Source of the DNA: Tilletia caries
Lineage: Eukaryota; Basidiomycota; Exobasidiomycetes; Tilletiales; Tilletiaceae
Direction of reading: 5' to 3'
NCBI GenBank assembly: GCA_032718865.1
Contig: JALUTQ010000007.1
Span: 620,001 to 684,000 of the forward strand
DNA length: 64,000 bases
Shown here: in pieces, positions 1 to 9,033 of the stretch
Layout of the letters: every line of letters starts with the position of its first letter
Position numbering within the stretch: position 1 is the stretch's first letter
Made by a program: the position numbers and the translations under genes
Notes under the pieces: model-generated
Seen by the model: only the letters and a program-made list of their open reading frames with translations
What the model was told of the DNA's origin: nothing
Databases searched by the model: none

Positions 1-240
1 GTACGGAGTTTCGGGGGAGTAGTCGCGCTCCGTCACCCCGGAGTACGGAGTGGACTTTGAAATTTTACTAAATTCAGCCGGAGTACGGAGCTGGCGCAAT
101 GAGATGGGAAGATTTTGTGCGGAGTGCGGAGTGGAATTGGGGCGACTGCCTAAAAATGAGCGGAGTACGGAGTGCGAAAAAGAATCTCAAAATCAGCCGG
201 AGTCAGCCGGAGTAGGGGTCCCGGAGTACGGAGCACTCCG
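1..240. repeat. CGGAGTACGGAG-type minisatellite
   Basis: Degenerate copies of the unit GGAGTACGGAGT recur irregularly (near 2, 40, 80, 118, 160 and 218), separated by short unrelated spacers. The same CGGAG/CTCCG words make up much of the foldback element at 2035-2864, so the two may be related. No coding content is apparent. Confidence 0.7.
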
Positions 241-269
241 GGGCCCTCCGCGCCCATCCTTAGGTTCAG

Positions 270-660
270 CACGAAGTGAGATCGACATAGTCACTACATG
301 TGGCTATAAGTGACTGGAACTAATATATAATAACTATCCAGCAGCTGTTTCAACCAGCCCCTGTCCAACACAAAAAGTTATATTTGGGTGAAATAGTCAC
401 TATATGTGGCTATGAGTAACTGAAATAGCGACTATATGTGACTAGGAGTAGCTGGAGCTACTACATAGTGACTATCTAGTGGCTATATCAGCCAAGTGCG
501 ATTTTTGCATAACTATTTCAACTATTAGTTACTCCGCGCCGATCTGAAAAAGTCATAGCTACTATTTTTTCTAGGCGGCTTCGCCGCCCAAAGTATACTC
601 AAGTTATCACTATTAGTTATAACTATATAGTTATCATAGTTACATAGTGAAGATAGTTGC
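270..660. repeat. AT-rich TAGTCACTATATGTGGCTAT repeats
   Basis: At least four degenerate copies of a unit resembling TAGTCACTATATGTGGCTAT, followed by several TATAGTTA/ACTATTAGTTA words. The block is clearly more AT-rich than the surrounding DNA. There is no ORF of note; it looks like decayed repeat or transposon sequence. Confidence 0.6.
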
Positions 661-2034
661 CGAGCCTTGGTGAAAAGTCAGCGTGAACGTTCATCATCAG
701 CAGCAGAGCCCAAAAACGATCAAATCATGCTCACCGCACCGATGTCGACCCGAACCAAGGCGCGCTACGGTACGGTATTGAAGCTGTATGATTGTATGAG
801 TGTGCATGAAAAGAAATCATAATAATGGTAGAAGTAAGAAGTGTCAACTGTCAGCGAGACCCAAGGCATGTGAGAAGGAAACACGACGACATTATACCAC
901 TGACCGTGTCTGCCTTGGATAGTGGCAGTATTGCTGCCTGCTGATTCTACACAAACGAAGAGAGAGGGAAATTTGGATTGAAGAAATGTATGATGAGGTC
1001 AACATAACGTCGGTCGTCACTGACGTGAACTATGCAGGCCTAATCACTGCTCACAATGGCCAAGGCAATGTACGAAACGCGCCAAAAAAGAAGCGGAGAG
1101 AGCAAACTTTGATTACTTTATGTGTGGTCTGTGGAAATAACACAAAGAAAGAGAATTGAGAGTCAGAGGTTATGGGTGACAGAGTCACAGGGAGAGGAAG
1201 ACAAAAATGAGAGTGGGACGGGTGCTACTCACCAGACGGCGGACGACACGACGGGAACCGGGCGACAGGGCGACCGACCGAAGGTGGGAAGCGTTATATG
1301 CTGTATTCAGAAGTAAGAACAAAGGAAATCGAGAGTCAGCGATGGTTAGAAAAAAAATGGCATAGCTTCGGGGCAGTTCGCGTGCTACCCACCGAAAGAC
1401 GCGACCGGGCGACCGAAACGCGCAGACAGCAAGCTTTGATCTCTCTCCTGCACGCTGCGAATGGAAGGAGAGAAGAGGGACAGTGTTTAAGGCGTCAGTA
1501 AAGGTCTGGGACAGAGAGAGGGAGCTAGCTGTGAGCGAGACAAGAGGCTGGATCATTGGAAGCATACTTTACTCACTGCTGACGTAGAAGACAATACCGA
1601 GCCGAGCAGCGTCTCCTCCACCAGCTGGATCCAGAGACGAGGAAGCAGCAGAGGGGCACAGGACGGAAGTGCTTGACACTTGCGCACTGTGGGCGTCGAG
1701 ACATAGCAGTCAGTGCAAGAAGAGATAGCGACAGGCATGAGACGATGACTGCAACTCACAAAACACAATGTTAACTGGCGCCAGCAGTAGCCACAACTCT
1801 TGAGAACGCGCAGCTGAGGATAAGAAGAGAGAGAAAAGGAGAAGAGGACGCAGCTGATGCGGCGAGGTGTAGAAGTAGCAAAAACGCGTATTGGACATGG
1901 GTGATTCATGTTCGGTCTGCTACTAGGTGGTCACTTCATTTCTGACGAGCACCTCGCTCTCACACGTGGAAAGTCAAGCATCAGCATGGGCCAACTGAAC
2001 AGACAACAGCCCCTGGTGATTTGATTCAGATTCA
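661..2034. other. No recognisable gene; contains a degenerate ~180-bp duplication
   Basis: I see no gene here. Two blocks, about 1140-1280 and 1318-1430, share ordered words: an AAAG..GAGAGTCAG..GGTTA stretch, a GTGCTAC(T/C)CACC stretch, then a run of GCGACCG-type words. This reads as an old direct duplication with period near 180 bp. The remainder is low in coding character on both strands. Confidence 0.4.
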
Positions 2035-2864
2035 GGAGCGTCAAGACGCCCGTCGCCGGCGCGGAGTAAGGAAAGGCGTCACCTCCGCGCTCTCCGCGGA
2101 GTTCCGCGTCCTCCGCGCCTCCGTACCGCAAAACTCCGCCGATTTTCCTCCGCCGGAGGACGTCCTCCGTACCGCGGAGGCTGACAGCGGAGGGGCGGAC
2201 GGAGAAGTACCGCCAACGACTTGAACGCGGACGGAGGGCGGAGAAGTTTGAGGTTCCTGGACTTGAGCGCGGACGGAGGTGTCGACGGCCCCAACTTCGG
2301 CGGAGTTCCGGCGGAACTCCGCGCCTCCGCGCTTCCTCCGCTCTGAGACTGAAAACCCAGGGGTTACACAGGGTCTTTCCTATTGAAGGGGTCTCAGAAG
2401 ACGGAGTCTCGGGTTTCATGTCACGTGATTGTTGATCACGCCGGAGTCTCAAGACTTGAGACCCCTCTTCAAATGTTTTTTTTCGCCGATTTAAGCATGT
2501 AACTTCAAAGTCTGAGACCAAGACTTGGGTCAGGAAGTTGGGATCGCGGAGGCGCGGAACTCCGCCGGAACTCCGCCGGAGGAAGGCGGACGGAGGTTTC
2601 CTCCTTGAAAAACTCCGCCTACCGACCGCGGACGGAGGAGGCGGCCTCGGTGAGGACCACCCTGCTACGGCGGACGGAATGATACCGGCCTTGCTGACAC
2701 CACTGTCTTGGGCGGACGGAATGTTCCGCCTAAAAATGAGCGCGGAGTTTTGGCGGAGGTAGGCGGGCGGAGGCGCGGAGGCGCGGAGTTCCTCCGCGCC
2801 TTTCCTTAGCGCGGAGGCTTTTTCGTGTCGGAGAAATGCGTCAAAACACGCGTCCTGACGCTCC
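2035..2864. mobile_element. 830-bp foldback (large inverted-repeat) element
   Basis: The outer ends are 15-bp inverted repeats matching at 14 of 15 positions: GGAGCGTCAAGACGC at 2035-2049 against the complement of 2850-2864. Inside, the halves stay complementary at matching distances. The word TAAGGAAAGGCG occurs near 2068 and, inverted, near 2800. CTCCGCC/GGCGGAG arrays face each other, for example 2318-2330 against 2546-2558. The centre is GTGAT-TGTTG-ATCAC near 2432. There is no ORF. This architecture fits a non-autonomous foldback or MITE-like element. A clean target-site duplication was not seen. Confidence 0.65.
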
Positions 2865-2879
2865 GGTTGAACAGGCTCT

Positions 2880-3015
2880 AAAAACACCGCCGCTTTTTGC
2901 CCATACGCTGCTGACCCACTGCTCAGACACTGTTGATACGCTTGACATACATAGGAATGACACGCTGCTATTACGCTGTCGATACAGGGCCAACACGCTG
3001 CTCCTTCCCGCTGCC
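2880..3015 (-). repeat. CAGCGT minisatellite, copy A
   Basis: On the minus strand the words CAGCGTGTTGG, CAGCGTAATAG, CAGCGTGTC, CAAGCGTATC and CAGCAGCGTATG follow one another. The same degenerate unit occurs near 5528-5640 and 13105-13230. No gene overlaps it. Confidence 0.55.
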
Positions 3016-3708
3016 CCTCTCCGCCCAGGCCCGCGCCCACGCCAAACACAGCAGCTTGAACCAGAAAGTTAGGACTTGAACAAAGAGTGCTACTCACGGG
3101 TAGGGCTGGGGCCTGCGCTTCTGGCTCGATTGAAGGACCTGTGAAGAGGAAGATAGCGTGTATGATCATCGTGCTAGCAAAAGGTCAGGTGTCAAGAAAG
3201 AGACTTACTCACACCGAGAGAACTTATGCTGCGATGAATGCCAAGTTGAGGGATGAAGTAGGTTGGAGTTCAGCTGTTCAGCATGCGCAGCAAAAGGACA
3301 CGAGAGTCGAGACGATGAATTATACCTACCGCTGGGCGCTGTGCAAAGTGTGTGTGAAGACCGAGGAGGAAAAAGAGCAGGCGTCAGTAAGGAAGTAGAG
3401 AGACTGAGAGAGGTTAGAGGAAGGAGGGGTGCAAGGATACTGAAGTTACGTTTCAATCGAAGGTACCGGTGTGGTATGCGTTGGAGTTGAGTGCATGTGG
3501 AAAAAAGTCTGGAGGGAGAAGTGAGAAGTATGAGCGTGACGGTGTGAACGAAGAAAAGCGAAGAAGGGGCAGAGGGTCAGCATAAGCACGAGGTGAACCG
3601 TGAAGGACTAAAGGTGGGAAGGGGAGGGAAAGAAACGAGGGAGATGATCAGCGGCAAGAGTGCGAAGCTGTAAGAAGAAGCAAAGAAGGACAAGGTGGAG
3701 AGAGATGG
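3016..3708. other. No recognisable gene
   Basis: Purine-rich plus strand with scattered splice-like words but no reading frame I recognise on either strand. It separates the minisatellite from the broken end of the PAN2 copy. Confidence 0.4.
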
Positions 3709-4817
3709 TGGTCCATAACCGTATAGAACCGTCAGCTTCGCCAAAGGCCAGGAAGTCTGCGGAAGGCGAGAGAGCCATGGAGGTCACAAACGATGCGGTT
3801 GAAGTCTGTGAAGCAGAATCGCCTATGCATCAGACTTCTGGACTTTACTCGTGGATTGCTGAGACCATGAGCCGAGCTTACCTGGAAGAAGAGGCCTTCG
3901 CCAGGGCTGTTCACGTCGACGACTTGGAATTGACCCTGAGGACCGGTGACGAAGATGGTCGAGTTCTGTTTGGGGTGTATTGACAATAGCGCGGGCCCGC
4001 CCTGAGCTGCAAAGGCGAGAGGTACCAAAGACCGATTTGTGCGAATGTCGTGGACCTTGACGAAGGCGTCGGGAACGGGATGGCCGAGTCTGATAGGACG
4101 GAATCATTCCAGCCTTTAAGCAAAGCCGTGTGATACGAAAGTAGGAGTCGATCGCGTCCCATGTGCTCACCTTACAGTCCAGCCGACACTGTAGATCATG
4201 TTTCCCTCCACGGCCATATCGATCAGACCTCCTGCATGGGCGGCTAAGCGGTGTTCGACCTTGAGACTTCTCGGATCGCGTAATTGAATCGAGCCATCGG
4301 AGGCACCGGCGCAAACGAGACGCGTGTACTTCCGCAGCTTGACGATAGAAGCCTCCGCTGAGGCCGTTCTTGTGATGGTGCTGGAGTTCTTGTTGATGAC
4401 GACTACGATGTCGTTCTCGATGGGCGACCCGATGCCGTTGCTCGTCCCACCGGCGACGATCTCTGAGCCGCTTCCGAGTGGAGTGGCGCACATGCTGGCG
4501 AGCTGTAGATGGCGCGCGGTCTTGTCTGTGTGGACGGACCAGTTGGCAATACCCCTGCGCATGGCGGAATGCACGACGCGTTCTCCGAGGGTGTAGACAT
4601 TGCGGTCGTCGATGAGGAAGTCCTTGACGGGGCTTGGGTTGTAGGGGGAGACGGTTGCTGGGAAGGAGGTGAAGCGGACGAGGCCGGGGGAGTAGTGGGA
4701 GACGACCTGTCCTGATGCGGTGCCTGCCCAGAGGAGCTCGGAGTGCGGGTCGAATGCGAGGGCGGTGAGGGAGCTGCTGGCGAGAGCATGGCCGCATTCG
4801 GTCCAGCTGTTGGCCAT
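3709..4817 (-). pseudogene. PAN2: PAN2 5' fragment (PAN2-PAN3 deadenylase subunit), truncated
   Basis: N-terminal WD40-like part of PAN2, the catalytic subunit of the PAN2-PAN3 poly(A) nuclease. Exons read 4817-4171, 4089-3882 and 3805 to about 3709. All splice sites are intact and the frame runs across both introns. Recognisable family stretches are GWTVRLGHPVPDAFVKVHDIR across intron 1, IHPKQNSTIFV, and SPSADFLAFGEADGSIRLW in exon 3. After LWTT the similarity stops abruptly near 3709. The remaining WD40 repeats, UCH-like domain and exonuclease domain are absent, so about 310 of the usual 1100 or more residues remain. Preserved introns show this is a DNA-level copy, not a retrocopy. Identification is from memory of the family; confidence is high for PAN2, and lower for it being non-functional. 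Confidence 0.8.
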
Positions 4818-5036
4818 CTCTCTCTGTGCGCTGTGAGTGCGGACCAGACAGCGCGTTCGACCAGTACTCTGTGGTGGACGCGAGCGAGAAGCGCGGCGGT
4901 GTCGAGATGAGGGTCGCCGATGCCATCGCCAATTCGTTGCGCAACGATGCTCACTCAGTGCTCAGTGCGAGGGCCGAAAGCACGGACGTCCCTCTCTCTC
5001 GCTCCCTCTCACTGCAGCTGGACGACGAGGACGAGG
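4818..5036. promoter_or_regulatory. Copied divergent promoter between PAN2 and PGM starts
   Basis: 219 bp between the two oppositely oriented start codons (PAN2 at 4817 minus, PGM-type at 5037 plus). Because both flanking genes start here and both are truncated outwards, the segment is probably the shared intergenic promoter carried over from the parental locus. No TATA box was recognised. Confidence 0.4.
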
Positions 5037-5197
5037 ATGACTCTGCTCTCCACCGCGCGCGCCTGGCTGGCAAAGGACCCAGACCCGCACACACGCGCAC
5101 AGCTCCAGCATGCGCTCGACACCAACGACATACACGCCCTTCAGTCCGCCTTCACCGAGCGCATCAGCTTCGGCACAGCCGGTCTCCGCGCCGAACA
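5037..5197 (+). pseudogene. Phosphoglucomutase/phosphoribomutase (PGM2-type) first-exon fragment
   Basis: Starts at the ATG at 5037 and reads about 53 residues. These match the beginning of alpha-D-phosphohexomutases of the PGM2/PGM3 (phosphoribomutase) type: a WLAKDPDPHTRAQLQ segment, then the family signature ISFGTAGLR. The frame leaves the family right after AGLRAE near 5195; the phosphoserine loop and the sugar-binding domains are missing. It lies head-to-head with the PAN2 fragment, 219 bp away, which suggests that both were copied as one block. Confidence 0.7.
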
Positions 5198-5486
5198 CGA
5201 GGGTGGTGACACCGTTCATGAGAGGGCCATATGATGACGGCATCACCCTTCTTGACGCCGAATTTCTTGAGTTCGAGTGCTGAGGGGAGGAGAGAGAGAG
5301 GGAGAGAAGGCGTAAGCAATAGGCAAGGGTGAGAGCTTGAGCAGGGACAAGGTGAGAGAGAGAGATACGTACGCCAGATGTTGACGAAGTGGAGGATCTG
5401 GTCTGTCTTGAGCACGGAGAAGAGGAGGGTGTGGGAGAAGGAGAGGAGGGCGCAAGGGCCGAAGTGGTGGAAGGTCGTCACAGTCA
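5198..5486 (-). pseudogene. Acetyl-CoA synthetase fragment, internally deleted
   Basis: On the minus strand an exon beginning near 5281 gives LELKKFGVKKGDAV, the N-terminal signature region of acetyl-CoA synthetases. In another frame at about 5232-5198 it is followed directly by YGPLMNGVTTLVF, which in the intact enzyme lies much further along. The sequence between has been lost and the frame changed. A preceding exon-like stretch ending in LHFVNIW (about 5486-5372) is separated by an intron with GTACGT donor; I cannot assign that stretch. The break against the PGM copy is near 5197, with little or no filler. Confidence 0.6.
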
Positions 5487-5523
5487 AAGGTTGGCCATGT
5501 TGGGAAATCGAGAGCGCATCGTT

Positions 5524-5652
5524 TGCGCAGCGTGTGGACAGCGTATGGAGTCGAGGCTGGTTGGGAAAAGAAGGTGGAAAACAGGGATTTTGGTGGTCCA
5601 GTGTGTGAGCAGCGTATGGGCAGCGTTAGTCTCATCGTATCAGACGTCCTCG
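5524..5652 (+). repeat. CAGCGT minisatellite, copy B
   Basis: Contains GCAGCGTGTGGACAGCGTATGG and GAGCAGCGTATGGGCAGCGT, then AGTCTCATCGTATCAGAC. That last word is present in reverse complement beside copy C (around 13005-13022), so more than the simple unit is shared. Confidence 0.55.
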
Positions 5653-5901
5653 CACTTGTGTGCTGGTATGGTATCCACGTGGCATGGCGCACATGGTCTG
5701 TCTTCCGTCCTTTTCCTTTCCCTTTCCGATTCACTCCGCTCTCGCTCCGTTCCACTCCGATCCTTCTCTCTCGGCCGAGTTCCTCTTCTCATTTTCCTGC
5801 ACCAATCATTGCGCAATGACTCGTCGCCCTCTCTCACTCTCGGCCTCTCTTCCTCGCATACGATACCTCCCACACCTACTGCTAACAAGCAGCTCCTCTC
5901 C

Positions 5902-5908
5902 TATATAA
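5902..5908 (+). promoter_or_regulatory. TATA box, possible transposase promoter
   Basis: TATATAA in a pyrimidine-rich context, upstream of the transposase and followed by splice-like words (a TTCTCAG at about 5973-5979). Distance to the first plausible coding exon is 500-650 bp, so 5' UTR introns would be needed. Confidence 0.35.
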
Positions 5909-6220
5909 TGTCGCCACCTCTCTGTAAATTCCCTGACTCCTTTCCGCAATCAACTTCACTCTGCTTTCTCTTCTCAGAAGTCCCAGCACTTCCAGGCCCA
6001 AGTGCCGTAAGGTCCCAGCGCCTACTACAAGCCCCAGGTTAGTAGTTCACTAGTTTTCCATATTACTAGTACGCGAGTTCAGCTCGTACAACTTGACATG
6101 TGTGCTGGGCTCTAATGTGTGTCACGTGAAATTAGATTTCCACGTGGCATTAGCCGCCTGTGGCGCCAGCTCAGCTGTCCGCTAGGACGTGGAGGGCCTT
6201 GTTTCCCCGAAGCGAAAAGA

Positions 6221-6251
6221 GCCCGACAAGCCGCAGTGCGGCTTGTCGGGC
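6221..6251. repeat. Perfect 14-bp inverted repeat with 3-nt loop
   Basis: GCCCGACAAGCCGC at 6221-6234 and its exact complement at 6238-6251, separated by AGT. It lies about 310 bp upstream of the transposase frame and is the most perfect hairpin noticed in the window. It is neither in a coding exon nor part of a recognised RNA gene. Confidence 0.85.
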
Positions 6252-8531
6252 GAGCCAATATGATAGCGTGTCACTTACGTAAGAGACTGGGCAGCAGACG
6301 CGTCGACGCGTCCGGTCTGCCCGTCTGCTGCCTTCCTTCCACCACATCCACCGCCTTTCCAATGCTCCCCTTCCTCGTCCTTTACGCCCTTTCATTCATC
6401 CACATTATTCTCACAGTATCTTTCATTTCCTCTTTGCCAATGTCGCTTAATGCGGTGAGTCTGCGTCTCTTCCGCTCCCTCCGCGCCGTAGTGCCTTACT
6501 GTCCAGAGGGATCAAAGGTGGTCTGGGTGGTTCTGGAGGACCAAGCAGAGTACGAAGGGTAGATGGCTTCCCTTCCCGGGAAATGGAATCTGGATAGACG
6601 GGACAAAGTGGCGGGTGGCGCAGGTGAAGGATTTGTTGGAGGTCCTAGCCTGCTGGAGATCGAGGATGCAGCAGCTGCACGTCGTGCGGGCGAGCTAGAC
6701 GAGCAGGAGGGAGACGCAGATGATGCAGATCATAACGCCCAAAGGGGCTTAGTGAATGCTGCTGGGCGCGCAGCAGCTGCCGCTGTACTACTTACTGCTG
6801 ACATGCTTCTCTGGCGTCACCGCTACGAGTGTGATCATGCAGGACAGCCGCGGAACAAACCAAAAGATCCCAATCTCAGCCCCAGAAAACGGCGTCGTCG
6901 TAACCCTTCCATTAAGGTCGGCTGCCCCGCTAAATTTGTCGCCTGTCAGCCGATTGGCGACAACCGAATCTATGTCAAGTGGACACACGGTCACACCGGG
7001 CACGATCCTTCCTCGCTGCAAAGTGTTGGCGAGTCCCGGCTGCCTAGAAGAGTCCGAGACTGGATTCGGGCCCGAGTGGAAGAAGGGCGCGACTGGAAAG
7101 CGATGCGAAACCTCCTGCGGCTGGAATCGGATCAACTTCACCAGCTAGAGAGGAGCAGCGGGGTTCTCGAGTCGGTCCCCGAGTCTTTCCGTATCAGACA
7201 CATGGACATCTACAACGAAGTCCGTCAACAGCTTCTCCGTGCGGCCAGAAAAGCTCCTGACCGCCTGAGCAGCCTACAGAAGTGGGTGGACGAGGTGCAA
7301 GGAAACGGAGGCATCGCAGCCATTAATCAGAACATCCCCTGCGCTGAGGACGAGCAGACATGGGCGGCATATTTTTCTTTCCTCATGGCAAGTCGACATG
7401 CTGCTTGCTCACGGCCAGAACAGTGTGGTGTGTATGGACGCTACTCACAACACTTGCTTCGGTTTCGACAAGAAGGAAAAAGTGTGGCTGTACAGCCTCG
7501 TTGTTCGCAGCACCACCACAGGCCGCGGAATCCCAGTCGCCTTTATGCTCACAAATGCAGAGCACGCGCAGCCTATTGCGTTCTGGCTGGAATCGCTCCG
7601 AAGACATCCCCGCCTACGATTCTCGCCTCGTCAATTCATGATCGACTGCTCCACAACAGAGCTCAGCGCGATTCGGCAGGCTTTTCCCGGCCCCCTCACT
7701 CCTGACGTCTTTTTCTGCGACTGGCACATGCTAAAAGCTGTCACGGCCAGCAGCAAGCTGAAGGTTAAGGGCGAAGGCAACTACCCGAAAGGCGCGCTTC
7801 GAATTCAAGACAACCAGAAGGCCCAGAAGGAGGCGCGTTCCGACTTCCTTCGACTCATGAACGCTCATGACCCGCAGTCATTCGACGAGGAGCTTCGTAA
7901 ATTCATGGAGCGCTGGCGGCGATGTGAGGACTGGACGACCTACATACAGACCTTTTGGGTCCCCCTACAAGAAGATGTGGGCTCGAGCGTGGAGGCAGCA
8001 ACCGCACAAGGGCGTCAACACGAACAATTACATCGAAAGCTGGCACAACCAGCTCAAGACACTATACCTCGGACTCATGCGCAAACAAGGTGTCGACGTC
8101 CTCCTTTGGTTCCTCCTTCGGCAATGTTTACAGGACTACCACACCAGCGAGCTTCGAGTGGGTCTTGGTCTTCAGGCATGCTCATTGACCAAAGCAGACC
8201 GTGCCGCAAGACAGAAGGCGCAAGACGTCCCGTACACAGACGCCCTTGCTCTCGTAACCCACTTGCGCCAGGACGGTGGCGACATCGAGTCGGTGACGGT
8301 CGATTCTTTCAGCAATTCCGGCCATCAGTACGCGCTGAAGCTGTCGTTGGACGCGCTTGGCGACGAGATGGAGCTGGTTTCTTGCCCATGTGAGGCATTT
8401 CGGATCAGTGAGTTTCCCTGCAAGCACATGTGGCTAGCTCACCGAGTACTTGCTCTGCCGCTGGCACAGTTCTCGCGGAAGGTCAAGCACCACACAATGA
8501 ACCAACAGTCACGCATTCGAGACCCGATCGC

Positions 8532-8572
8532 ATCAGAAGCAGCAGCAGCAGACGTCAACGACGCAGCCGCCT

Positions 8573-8604
<32 letters not shown>

Positions 8605-8650
8605 GCAGCCGCACCAGCAGCCGCACCAGCAGCAGCAGCAGCAGTAGTCG
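8532..8650 (+). repeat. AGC/GCA triplet repeat inside transposase
   Basis: Interrupted AGCAGC/GCAGCC triplets coding for an alanine-rich linker between the SWIM finger and the C-terminal helix-rich tail. Confidence 0.75.
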
Positions 8651-8895
8651 CCTCAGCAGCCGCACCAATAGCCGCCATACTTCCAGCTTCTGGGCTCACG
8701 GCTGCGCATGTGCGCGCCGCGCGCAACCAGGCGCTCGAGGTTGCCTTCGCCGGGATCGACAAGCTGACAACACTTCGAGAACAGCTGCGGCGAAAGATGC
8801 GCGACGAGGACTTCGTATGCAGTCGCGACAGTATTGTGGACATCAACGCCCGGCTCGAGGTGATGAAGCACCTGTTGACGGATGTGGTCCACGGG

Positions 8896-8937
8896 CGTCG
8901 CGACTACGACAGGCAGCGTCGCGACTACGACAGGCAG
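8896..8937 (+). repeat. Exact 21-bp tandem duplication in transposase tail
   Basis: The 21-bp unit beginning CGTCGCGACTACGAC occurs twice back to back (8896-8916, 8917-8937), encoding RRDYDRQ twice. It lies immediately before the GTACGT splice-like site at 8943. Confidence 0.85.
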
Positions 8938-9033
8938 GGGGGGTACGTATGCTGGTTAATGGTCACTGTAAACTGTGACCAGAGGCGTTGCTGACTCACA
9001 CCTTGTCTTTTTCCGCTTATTCAGTGATCTTTG

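Larger units (their letters stand above)
6563..8994 (+). pseudogene. Mutator-like (MULE) transposase with SWIM zinc finger, two frameshifts
   Basis: Transposase of a Mutator-like DNA transposon. An N-terminal Cys/His cluster (CDH..GCP, about 6828-6935) resembles FAR1/MULE DNA-binding regions. The DDE core shows WQVDML..VVCMDATH (first Asp near 7437), FFCDWHM (second Asp near 7720) and NTNNYIESWHNQL (Glu near 8034). A SWIM finger CPCEAF..FPCKHMW sits at about 8378-8430, then a poly-Ala tract and a basic tail. The frame must shift near 7385 (one extra base before WQVDML) and again in a CCCCC run at 7961-7965, so the gene is broken unless these are assembly errors. A GTACGT donor at 8943 would give a slightly different C-terminus. 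An upstream short exon starting ATG at 6439 (GTGAGT donor) is possible. Confidence 0.85.
6439..9033 (+). mobile_element. Mutator-like element (ends not found)
   Basis: Minimal span of the MULE, from the possible upstream exon to the stop reached if the 8943 intron is used. I could not find convincing terminal inverted repeats or the 8-11-bp target duplication typical of MULEs, so the true element may be larger. Confidence 0.5.

Noticed and set aside
6221..6260. Hairpin as a Helitron 3' terminus
   Set aside because: No CTRR follows at the expected distance and no Rep/helicase coding sequence is present.
6119..6562. Plus-strand frame just upstream of the transposase
   Set aside because: It crosses the perfect hairpin and lacks any resemblance to MULE N-termini; only a short ATG exon at 6439-6453 was considered possible.
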